From an uncultured Lachnospiraceae bacterium (GTDB lineage: Bacteria > Bacillota > Clostridia > Lachnospirales > Lachnospiraceae): 7,866 nucleotides of DNA. The notes below the pieces were generated by a model that was given only the letters and a program-made list of their open reading frames with translations, made no database searches and had not been told where the DNA came from. This document shows, piece after piece, positions 1 through 6,261 of the stretch. Location: contig CAJOPP010000509.1 in assembly GCA_905236365.1 (NCBI GenBank), forward strand, positions 1 to 7,866, in the 5' to 3' direction. Both the position numbers and the translations under genes were made by a program. Within the stretch, counting starts at the first letter, position 1. Each line of letters opens with the position of its first letter.

Positions 1-75
1 AACGTTTCTTCCGCAGCTGGTGCAAGGGAACTTGCTTGTTTTGTATGGGGAATGATGAACAGTAAAATAGCTTAG
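1..75 (+). mobile_element. C-terminal end of a probable IS110-family transposase (partial, runs off the left edge)
   Basis: Frame 1 is open from the first base to a TAG at 73-75. It encodes 24 residues containing ARELACFVWGMM. This resembles the C-terminal helix of IS110-family (Transposase_20) enzymes, where an ARELxGFIW-like stretch near the end is common. The comEA frame has a TAA at 63-65, so this sequence is not part of comEA, yet comEA homology begins within about 20 bases of the stop. That is what an IS lying inside comEA, in the same orientation, would look like. IS110-group elements typically have a very short non-coding right end after the transposase stop, which fits. The family call rests on a short motif from memory; another transposase family, or an unrelated gene end, is possible. 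Confidence 0.5.
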
Positions 76-89
76 TTCATTATTCATTA
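76..89. repeat. Tandem TTCATTA x2 at the IS/comEA junction
   Basis: TTCATTA occurs twice in a row, at 76-82 and 83-89. It begins directly after the transposase-like stop codon and ends where recognisable ComEA sequence (EHPGVYQL) starts. The repeat itself is seen directly. That it marks the element end or a target-site feature is inference, because the other end of the element is outside the window. Confidence 0.6.
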
Positions 90-470
90 GAACATCCGGG
101 CGTATATCAGCTGACGACAGATTCCAGAATTTGTGATGCATTGGCAATGGCTGGTGGCGTGTTAGATGAAGGTAGAGCAGAGGCATTGAACCAGGCAGAA
201 CATATGAGTGACGGGCAGACGATTTATGTTCCTTCCAAGGAGGAGGCAATCCAGGAAGGACAGGAAGCTGAAACAGATGGTCTGATCAATATCAATACTG
301 CGTCTAAGGAAGATTTGATGACGTTACCCGGTATTGGGGAGGCAAAGGCGGATATGATTCTTCAGTACAGAGAGGAACATGGTGCATTTTCGTCAATTGA
401 TGGGCTTATGGAGATACAGGGAATCAAAGAAGGGGTGTTCAACAAAATTAAAAATCGGATAAAAGTATAG
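90..470 (+). pseudogene. comEA: 5'-truncated comEA, DNA-binding competence protein (probably disrupted by an IS)
   Basis: ComEA is a membrane-anchored DNA receptor that hands double-stranded DNA to the ComEC channel at the cell surface. What remains starts in the SLBB/DUF1017-like domain (EHPGVYQL, then DSRICDALAMAGG), followed by an acidic linker and a complete C-terminal helix-hairpin-helix module. The module has ININTASKEDL, the hairpin LPGIGEAKA and a second hairpin near IQGIKEG, ending KIKNRIKV. Intact ComEA is about 170-230 residues with an N-terminal membrane helix; here only about 126 residues remain and the anchor and start are missing. Upstream, the frame is closed by TAA at 63-65, and bases 1-75 read as a transposase end. 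The first possible internal start is a TTG at 141 with no ribosome binding site; it would give a 109-aa cytoplasmic fragment. The family is certain; loss of function is inferred. Confidence 0.8.
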
Positions 471-477
471 GAATCAC

Positions 478-648
478 ATGCTTATGAGCGGTATTGTTCA
501 TCAGGATGCATATTTTGAAATCAATGCCGTTCATAATGAAAAAATAAAGTCAATAGATGTAAAAAAAGAGGGATTGATTGGAAACGGATCAGATATGGTA
601 GATTGCTTATATCAGATCAGATATGACAGATTCAATATAGAAGATTAA
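478..648 (+). CDS. Small hypothetical protein (56 aa) between comEA and the response regulator
   Basis: An uninterrupted ORF starts at ATG 478 and ends at TAA 646-648. AGGA at 469-472, which overlaps the comEA stop codon, lies 5 bases upstream, so translation is probably coupled to comEA. A second in-frame ATG at 484 would give 54 aa. The protein begins MLMSGIVHQDAYFEINAVHN, ends RYDRFNIED, is acidic/polar, and has no signal peptide, membrane segment or cysteine pair. The response regulator follows after 18 bases. I do not recognise the family. The spacing, ribosome binding site and position in a compact operon argue for a real gene; it could also be a remnant of a longer protein. Confidence 0.6.
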   Translation: MLMSGIVHQDAYFEINAVHNEKIKSIDVKKEGLIGNGSDMVDCLYQIRYDRFNIED

Positions 649-652
649 AGGT

Positions 653-660
653 GGAGGAGG
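653..660 (+). promoter_or_regulatory. Strong ribosome binding site of the response regulator gene
   Basis: GGAGGAGG lies 6 bases upstream of the ATG at 667 and fixes that start. It is much stronger than any site in front of the partner kinase, so the two proteins are likely made in unequal amounts. Confidence 0.85.
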
Positions 661-666
661 ATTTGC

Positions 667-1353
667 ATGAAAAAGGTATTGGTAGTAGATGATGAAAAAT
701 TGATTGTAAAAGGAATAAAATTCTCTTTGGAACAGGATGAGATGTCTGTGACACCGGCTTATGACGGGGAAGAAGCTCTGGAATTGGCAAAGAATAATGA
801 GTTTGATATTATTTTGTTAGATGTTATGTTACCAGGTTTATCAGGATTTGAAGTTTGTCAGGCCATTCGGGAATTTTCAGATGTTCCCATAATTATGCTG
901 ACTGCCAAAGACGATGATATGGATAAGATTCTGGGGTTGGAATATGGTGCAGATGATTATATTACAAAGCCATTTAACATTTTAGAAGTGAAGGCAAGGA
1001 TTAAAGCCATTATTCGCCGAAATCAGAAAAAAGAGCATGCGGCGTCAAAGCCGGAGCGGTTGGTAGAAGGGGATATGACGATTGAGTTGGAAAGCCGGAG
1101 AGTTTCGATTGCAGGAAAAGAGATCAATTTAACGGCAAAAGAATTTAACATTTTAACATTGCTGCTGTTTCATCCCAATAAGGTGTATTCCAGAGACGAT
1201 CTTCTAAAAAAAGTCTGGGGAAATGATGTATTGGGAGATGGCCGGACAGTAGATGTTCATGTTAGAAGACTCAGGGAAAAGATTGAAACAAATCCTGGAG
1301 AACCGAAATATATTCAGACCAAGTGGGGAGTGGGTTACTATTTTAAGAAATAA
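667..1353 (+). CDS. OmpR/PhoB-family two-component response regulator
   Basis: This is a cytoplasmic, DNA-binding transcription regulator activated by phosphorylation from the adjacent kinase. The receiver domain spans residues 1-120, with acidic pocket D8-D9, phospho-acceptor D52 (LLDVMLPG), T79 (MLTA) and K101 (YITKPF), so all key residues are present. The winged-helix Trans_Reg_C domain covers roughly residues 130-228, with recognition-helix sequence RTVDVHVRRLREKI and the typical ending KWGVGYYFKK. The length of 228 aa is normal for the family. The closest familiar relatives by sequence feel are WalR/PhoP/MtrA-like regulators, but I cannot assign orthology. The gene follows a small ORF by 18 bases and overlaps or abuts the kinase gene, so the two are co-translated. 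Its targets cannot be read from this window. Confidence 0.95.
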   Translation: MKKVLVVDDEKLIVKGIKFSLEQDEMSVTPAYDGEEALELAKNNEFDIILLDVMLPGLSGFEVCQAIREFSDVPIIMLTAKDDDMDKILGLEYGADDYITKPFNILEVKARIKAIIRRNQKKEHAASKPERLVEGDMTIELESRRVSIAGKEINLTAKEFNILTLLLFHPNKVYSRDDLLKKVWGNDVLGDGRTVDVHVRRLREKIETNPGEPKYIQTKWGVGYYFKK

Positions 1354-2767
1354 GTTTAAAACAAATCCATTTCGAAGCTTGAAAGTGATTATCTTTTTTT
1401 CTTTTTTCCTGTTATCGTTATTTGTGATGCTGTTGTTTCAAACATTGTTAAAACAATCTTATAACAATAAGACGATACAGGAGAAGTTACAGTTGGTACA
1501 GAATCAGTGTAATATTCTGGCAAATCAGATTCTGGTGAATCAATTTACGATTGGATCTGCTCAGAATAACCTGAATGTCGAGATTGACCAGCTTGCAAAT
1601 ATATGGGAAGGAAGAATTCTGGTCATTGATTCTAAGTATAAGATCATTAAGGATACTTATACCATCGATCAGGATAATTATATGCTGTATGATGAAGTGA
1701 TACGAATCATGCATGGAGAAAAGGATAAGAATATTCGGATGGTTAGTGATTATGCCGAAATTATAATGCCGATCATAAATGCAGAAAAAGTAGCAAATGG
1801 AGTTATTATTGCTACCGTTTCTTTGAAAGATATTGAAGATACCAACAATTATATTGCTAATCAGGCGAATGTTCTGACGGTTCTGTTTTCTTTGCTTGCC
1901 ATTTTGGCAGCTTTTATCATCTGTAAGATCAGTGTACATGATTTTAAACAGTTAAATATTCAGATTATGCAATTGAATGAGGGCCATTTAGAGAGTCTGA
2001 ATGTTCGCAGCAGATACAATGAGATTAAACAATTGACAGATTCCTTTAATGTATTGCTTGAAAAAATGCAGATGTTAGAAGATTCCAGACAGGAATTTGT
2101 GTCAAATGTCTCTCATGAATTAAAGACACCGATTACTTCCATGAAGGTATTAGCGGATTCTTTGCTGATGCAGGAAGAAGTGCCGAATGAGATGTATCGG
2201 GAATTTATGACGGATATGGTAGAAGAAATCGATCGTGAGAGCAAGATCATTAACGATCTGCTGACACTGGTCAAGATGGATAAAAAGGTAGCAGAGATGA
2301 ATGTGAAACCTGTTAATATCAATGCATTATTGGAATTACTGCTTAAGCGAATCAAACCACTAGCTGCCAAACGGAATATAGAAGTAGTATTTGAGAGCTT
2401 TCGTGAGGTTATTGGTGAAGTGGATGAGGTGAAGATATCCCTTGCACTTTCCAATCTGATTGAGAATGCAGTAAAGTATAATAATGATGGTGGCAATGTT
2501 CATGTCTCCCTGAATGCAGATCACAAATTTTTTTATATCAAGATTCAGGATAATGGTGTTGGAATACCGGAAGAATGTCAGGCACAGGTGTTTGAACGTT
2601 TTTATCGGGTGGATAAAGCCAGAAGCCGAGAAACGGGAGGTACTGGTCTTGGTCTTGCTATTACCAGAAATGCAATTTTGATGCATAAAGGAGCGATTAA
2701 GCTATATTCGGAATTAGGGGTAGGAACTACATTTACCGTGCGAATTCCTCTCAAATATGTAAGTTGA
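1340..2767 (+). CDS. Membrane sensor histidine kinase (HAMP-HisKA-HATPase_c); start uncertain
   Basis: Sensor partner of the preceding regulator. From an ATT at 1340 it is 475 aa: a basic N-terminus (LRNKFKTNPFRSLK), TM1 at about 16-34, an extracytoplasmic domain at about 35-175 with a CACHE/PAS-like stretch (GRILVIDSKYKIIKDTY), TM2 at about 178-199, HAMP at about 200-250, phospho-accepting H259 in SHELKTP, N-box N376, G1 box DNGVGIP (D404), F-box FERFYRVDKARS and G2 box GGTGLGL (433-439). All catalytic motifs are intact. The start is a problem. ATG 1253 would overlap the regulator by 101 bases and has no ribosome site. TTG 1379 and GTG 1385 also lack one. ATT 1340 has GGGGAG at 1325-1330, 9 bases upstream, and gives a sensible N-terminus with a 14-base overlap. 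The family call is certain; the start is a best guess. Confidence 0.9.
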   Translation: MLRNKFKTNPFRSLKVIIFFSFFLLSLFVMLLFQTLLKQSYNNKTIQEKLQLVQNQCNILANQILVNQFTIGSAQNNLNVEIDQLANIWEGRILVIDSKYKIIKDTYTIDQDNYMLYDEVIRIMHGEKDKNIRMVSDYAEIIMPIINAEKVANGVIIATVSLKDIEDTNNYIANQANVLTVLFSLLAILAAFIICKISVHDFKQLNIQIMQLNEGHLESLNVRSRYNEIKQLTDSFNVLLEKMQMLEDSRQEFVSNVSHELKTPITSMKVLADSLLMQEEVPNEMYREFMTDMVEEIDRESKIINDLLTLVKMDKKVAEMNVKPVNINALLELLLKRIKPLAAKRNIEVVFESFREVIGEVDEVKISLALSNLIENAVKYNNDGGNVHVSLNADHKFFYIKIQDNGVGIPEECQAQVFERFYRVDKARSRETGGTGLGLAITRNAILMHKGAIKLYSELGVGTTFTVRIPLKYVS

Positions 2768-2852
2768 CGAATTGGAACATAGTCGGTCATAGGAATAGAA
2801 AACGTGCTATATGATAGAGTAGTTCGTTAGAGTGACTGTGGAAGGTGAAAGA

Positions 2853-3809
2853 ATGAAAAAAAGTAAAGTATTTTTCCTTTTATTTTGTATTATTTTTTTT
2901 ACAGCGTGTGGTAAAAAAGAAGAATCTAATATAGAGGATCCCCAATTAAAGGAAAATCAGATATATTTGTATTTGGTGAATCCGGATCGGACTGGTCTTG
3001 TGACAGAGCCATATACATTAGAAAAGAAAAAAATTGAAGAAAATGTGGAAATGGTGCTGAACGATTTAGCGGGAATCACCGCAACGGAAGAATATCAATC
3101 ACCAATTCCGGATGGGATAACTTATCTTTCGAATAATTTAGATGAACGAAGAGAACGATTGGGATTATCGTTTCAAGTTGCATATGATAAAGTGGATACC
3201 GATGCCATTTTGTTTTTTAAGGCTGGCATTGTAAAGACCTTATTACAGATTGAAGGCGTGAGTTCAATCGCTCTTTCTTTGACGGATATTGCAAGTACCA
3301 ACGAGGAGACAGCAACCGTTGTTGAGAGTTTTGATCAGGATTCCTTTGTAATGTCATTTGGAAAAGATAGTGGATATAAGCAGTCGGGTACAATTGTATT
3401 ATACTTTGCAAACGAAAACGGCGACAATCTGAAAGAATATCGAAAGACAATAGAGATTTCAAATAATACGTCTTTAGCAAGAATCGTGGTGGAATCTCTG
3501 ATTGATGGACCACAACGAAAAGGATTTGTTGCGACATTGTCGCCGGAAACATCAATACAGAACATTTCTGTAAAGGATGGAATCTGCTATGTGGATTTAA
3601 GCGATGAATTTTATGACACAGAGAATCCGCTTAAGAATGATATGATAGTCTATTCTGTTGTGAATTCATTAGTAGAATTGCCGACAATCTCAAAAGTTCA
3701 ATTTTTGAATGAGGGAGAGAAACAGTCCTTTTTTAGGGAAACGATGCCGTTCGATGGTATTTTTGAAAGAAATCTGGATTTGATTGAACAGGAGGATATC
3801 GAAGAATAA
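2853..3809 (+). CDS. GerMN-domain lipoprotein
   Basis: Predicted lipoprotein of 318 aa. The N-terminus is MKKSKV followed by a hydrophobic stretch and the lipobox FTAC, with C19 as the lipidation site, so it should sit on the outer face of the membrane. Two GerMN-like (sporulation/spore germination) domains follow. One is at roughly residues 38-150 (IYLYLVNPDRTGL ... GVSSIALSLTD), the other at about 180-300 (IVLYFANENGDNL ... LVESLIDGP-like segment ... GICYVDLSDEF). ATG 2853 is chosen because AAGGTGA at 2842-2848 lies just upstream; GTGs at 2832 and 2838 would put extra residues before the signal peptide. The family includes GerM of Bacillus (sporulation and germination) and LpqB of actinobacteria (linked to MtrAB). 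Its position directly after a regulator/kinase pair favours an LpqB-like role in signalling, but a sporulation role is also possible. No symbol is given because the role is unresolved. Confidence 0.88.
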   Translation: MKKSKVFFLLFCIIFFTACGKKEESNIEDPQLKENQIYLYLVNPDRTGLVTEPYTLEKKKIEENVEMVLNDLAGITATEEYQSPIPDGITYLSNNLDERRERLGLSFQVAYDKVDTDAILFFKAGIVKTLLQIEGVSSIALSLTDIASTNEETATVVESFDQDSFVMSFGKDSGYKQSGTIVLYFANENGDNLKEYRKTIEISNNTSLARIVVESLIDGPQRKGFVATLSPETSIQNISVKDGICYVDLSDEFYDTENPLKNDMIVYSVVNSLVELPTISKVQFLNEGEKQSFFRETMPFDGIFERNLDLIEQEDIEE

Positions 3810-6167
3810 TTGAAGAGACCTATGCTGTATTGGGTAAGCTTGTTCATACTTGGAGAGGTAGTAAGCAGGATATTGCCAATAGGCATGTTGGGCATCATAA
3901 TATCGGGAATGGTATGCATTCCAATCATGATTTATGGATTCACTCAAGTCAGACGGATTGGTGATAAGACGGTTTGGCCAAGAGTGAGGAATCGGGTAGT
4001 GAAACTTCATGAATGGAAAGAGTATCGAAAGATTCTGTTGATAGGAATTCTTTTCTTTTTATTCGGAGCAGTTTGTATGACTTCTACCCAAAATAAGATT
4101 CTGTATTGTCAGGAAAAAGAGGGAGAAGAAGTTCTGTTTGTAGGAACGGTAGTAGAACTTGAGCCTTCTGAGAAAGGTGATTATTATATTATACAAGTAA
4201 AAGAACTGGATCACAAACGGCAACATATCAATATTCGTATCGATTTGGAAGAGAAACAGAGACTGGTGCTTGGAAGCCGGGTGATAGGAACTGGAATAGG
4301 AAAGCCATTTTCCAGAGCAACCAATCCTGGTGGCTATGATGATCAGGATTATCGGTATGGGAAGGGTGTTTTTCTTTTTTTAAAAAAGACAGTGATCCGG
4401 GAAAATACAGAGCCGGTGATTCCTGTAAGGGAGTCACTTTATCGATTGCGATTGCATTTAAGTAAGGTGTATGATACATTATTTACTATGCAAGATGCGT
4501 CTATTGCGAAGGCTATGGTCTTAGGTGATAAGAAATCTTTAGATACAGACATCAAGCAGCTATATCAGAGAAATGGAATCGCACATCTCATAGCAATTTC
4601 GGGTCTGCATATTGCAATGATTGGTGGTCTGTTTTATCAATTGGTCAGGAAAAGTTTTGGAAGTTATCCCGTTGCAGCCGTAATAGGGATAACATTTATT
4701 GTCTGTTATGGAATTATGACTGGATTATCTGGTTCTGCATTTCGGGCGATTGTGATGTTGGTAGTGTCGATTGGGGCAGATCTTTACGGAAGAAAATATG
4801 ATATGCTGACGGCAATTGCAGCGGCATTGCTTATTATGCTTGTGAACAATCCGTATCAGATTACGCAGGTGAGCTTTTTGCTCTCTTTTGGTGCGGTTCT
4901 TGGAATTGCGGTGGTGGAACCGGTGTGGAAGCAGATATTAAAAAAGGTTCCTAAATGTCTGGATGGATTAATGGTCAGCCTCAGTGTACAGATGGTACTG
5001 CTTCCGGTTTTGTTATATTATTTTTATGAAGTTCCTGTATATGGTATTTTCTTAAATATTATTGTTGTTCCGCTTATGAGTCTGCTTTTATTCTTTCTGA
5101 TCACATGTGGGATTCTGGGGAGTTTCTTGCTGAATGGTGGCGTATTGCTTGCAAGATTTGCGGAGATTATCTTCTGGTTCTATGAAAAAGTATGCAATAT
5201 AAGCGAAGAACTTCCGTTTCACACGTTTTGTACCGGAAGACCATCTTTTATCTGGATGATGATGTATTATGGTAGTTTGCTTCTTTTTTTATTGGCAGGA
5301 TATCGTAAGAAAGGGGGAGTTCTTCGCCTATCAGTTCTTATGATGATCGGAGAATTTTTGTTTTTTTTATTGCCGGGACCTTTTCGAATTTGTGTGTTTG
5401 ATGTAGGTCAGGGGGATGGAATCTTTATTCAGACTCCATATAGAACGAATATTTTAATGGATGGAGGAAGTATTTCTAAGCAGAATGTTGGAACCTATAT
5501 TTTAAAGAATGGGATTCGATATTATGGTGGGGATGTTCTTGACTATGTCTTTATCTCACATTGTGACAGCGATCATTATAGTGGAATTGCAGAGTTGTTG
5601 GAAGATGACAGCATGAAGATTAAAAATATGGTCTTGCCGGCGATTGCAAATCCGGACAAAGTCTATGATGACTTAGCAGATAGGGCGAGAGAAAAAGGCT
5701 GTCATGTATATTTTATAAAAAAGGGAGATAGTTTGGAAATAGATGGGGTGCGTTTTCAGTGCCTTAATCCGGAACAGAGAACATATATGGATAGGAATCA
5801 GGGCAGTATTGTTATGCTGGTTACTTATCGGAAGTTTGATCTGCTTTTGACAGGAGATATTGATGGAACGATTGAAGAAAACGTTATGAAATATATGGCG
5901 AAACAAAAAGATACCACGCTGGAATTGCTAAAAGTTCCGCATCACGGCTCAAAGACAGCCTCATCTGAAGATTTTCTGCGAAAATTATCCCCTTCAGTTT
6001 CATGTGTTTCGGTAGGAGAGAATAACCGGTATGGACATCCGGCACCAGAGGTATTATCCAGATTAGAACAATATTGTGACAAAGTTTATTTGACAAAGGA
6101 CAGTGGGGCGATTACCATAGAGACAGATGGAACAGGCTACCGAATCCATCCTTTTTTGAAGAGGTGA
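3810..6167 (+). CDS. comEC: ComEC/Rec2 family DNA-uptake channel with metallo-beta-lactamase domain
   Basis: ComEC forms the inner-membrane channel that imports single-stranded DNA during transformation; its C-terminal hydrolase domain is thought to degrade the other strand. The 785-aa protein has N-terminal membrane helices and a DUF4131-like soluble segment (about 1-195), a multi-helix Competence domain (about 215-500, with ISGLHIAMIGG and GLSGSAFRAI), and a metallo-beta-lactamase-fold domain (about 525-765). The last contains DVGQGDG (D531), LMDGGS, SHCDSDH (H584, D586, D588, H589), TGDID (D683), VPHHGS (H711, H712) and NRYGHP, so metal ligands look complete. An in-frame TAA at 3807-3809 ends the lipoprotein gene, so the start must be TTG 3810 (MKRPMLYW, matching the common MKRP beginning) or ATG 3822. 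AGGAGG at 3790-3795 is 14 bases from the TTG, which suggests coupling to the upstream gene. Full length and apparently intact. Confidence 0.95.
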   Translation: MKRPMLYWVSLFILGEVVSRILPIGMLGIIISGMVCIPIMIYGFTQVRRIGDKTVWPRVRNRVVKLHEWKEYRKILLIGILFFLFGAVCMTSTQNKILYCQEKEGEEVLFVGTVVELEPSEKGDYYIIQVKELDHKRQHINIRIDLEEKQRLVLGSRVIGTGIGKPFSRATNPGGYDDQDYRYGKGVFLFLKKTVIRENTEPVIPVRESLYRLRLHLSKVYDTLFTMQDASIAKAMVLGDKKSLDTDIKQLYQRNGIAHLIAISGLHIAMIGGLFYQLVRKSFGSYPVAAVIGITFIVCYGIMTGLSGSAFRAIVMLVVSIGADLYGRKYDMLTAIAAALLIMLVNNPYQITQVSFLLSFGAVLGIAVVEPVWKQILKKVPKCLDGLMVSLSVQMVLLPVLLYYFYEVPVYGIFLNIIVVPLMSLLLFFLITCGILGSFLLNGGVLLARFAEIIFWFYEKVCNISEELPFHTFCTGRPSFIWMMMYYGSLLLFLLAGYRKKGGVLRLSVLMMIGEFLFFLLPGPFRICVFDVGQGDGIFIQTPYRTNILMDGGSISKQNVGTYILKNGIRYYGGDVLDYVFISHCDSDHYSGIAELLEDDSMKIKNMVLPAIANPDKVYDDLADRAREKGCHVYFIKKGDSLEIDGVRFQCLNPEQRTYMDRNQGSIVMLVTYRKFDLLLTGDIDGTIEENVMKYMAKQKDTTLELLKVPHHGSKTASSEDFLRKLSPSVSCVSVGENNRYGHPAPEVLSRLEQYCDKVYLTKDSGAITIETDGTGYRIHPFLKR

Positions 6168-6170
6168 TCC
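6161..6170 (+). promoter_or_regulatory. Near-perfect Shine-Dalgarno sequence overlapping the comEC stop
   Basis: GAGGTGATCC matches ten bases complementary to the usual 16S rRNA 3' end (GGATCACCTC). It spans the comEC TGA (6165-6167) and precedes an ATG at 6172. It is about 90 bases from the holA start, too far to serve it directly, so it argues for translation beginning at 6172. Confidence 0.55.
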
Positions 6171-6171
6171 A

Positions 6172-6261
6172 ATGCGAAGCATTTATGGAATGTATTTGAT
6201 GACCTGGAGGGTGCTGCAAAGTAGCACATGCCATTACATTGTGGGAGAAATAAGGATATGA
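6172..6261 (+). CDS. Possible 29-aa leader/coupling ORF between comEC and holA
   Basis: ATG 6172 opens a 29-residue ORF (starting MRSIYGMYLMTWRVLQ, ending VGEIRI) that stops at TGA 6259-6261. The stop overlaps the holA start as ATGA. It is preceded by an excellent Shine-Dalgarno sequence (6161-6170), and its geometry would deliver terminating ribosomes to the holA start. It is not an N-terminal extension of HolA: the frames differ, and the holA frame has a TAG at 6222-6224. No family is recognisable. It may be a coupling or leader peptide, a degenerate gene remnant, or chance. Confidence 0.4.
   Translation: MRSIYGMYLMTWRVLQSSTCHYIVGEIRI

Noticed and set aside
141..470. Treating the TTG at 141 as the true start of a 109-aa ComEA
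   Set aside because: There is no ribosome site, and the frame continues upstream with clear SLBB homology (EHPGVYQLTTDSRICDAL), so 141 lies inside the domain.
1487..1939. Minus-strand ORF of 150 aa opposite the histidine kinase
   Set aside because: It has low-complexity, isoleucine/asparagine-rich composition and no ribosome site, and it lies wholly inside a gene with intact kinase motifs on the other strand.
2764..2792. TTGACG at 2764 as the -35 of a promoter for the lipoprotein gene
   Set aside because: The hexamer overlaps the kinase stop codon and no acceptable -10 occurs 16-18 bases downstream (TCATAG only).
6228..6257. holA start at ATG 6228 as the main start
   Set aside because: The spacing to GGAGG is 17 bases, and the extra ten residues are not typical of HolA; ATG 6258 gives the usual N-terminus. 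Kept only as a finding about a hairpin.
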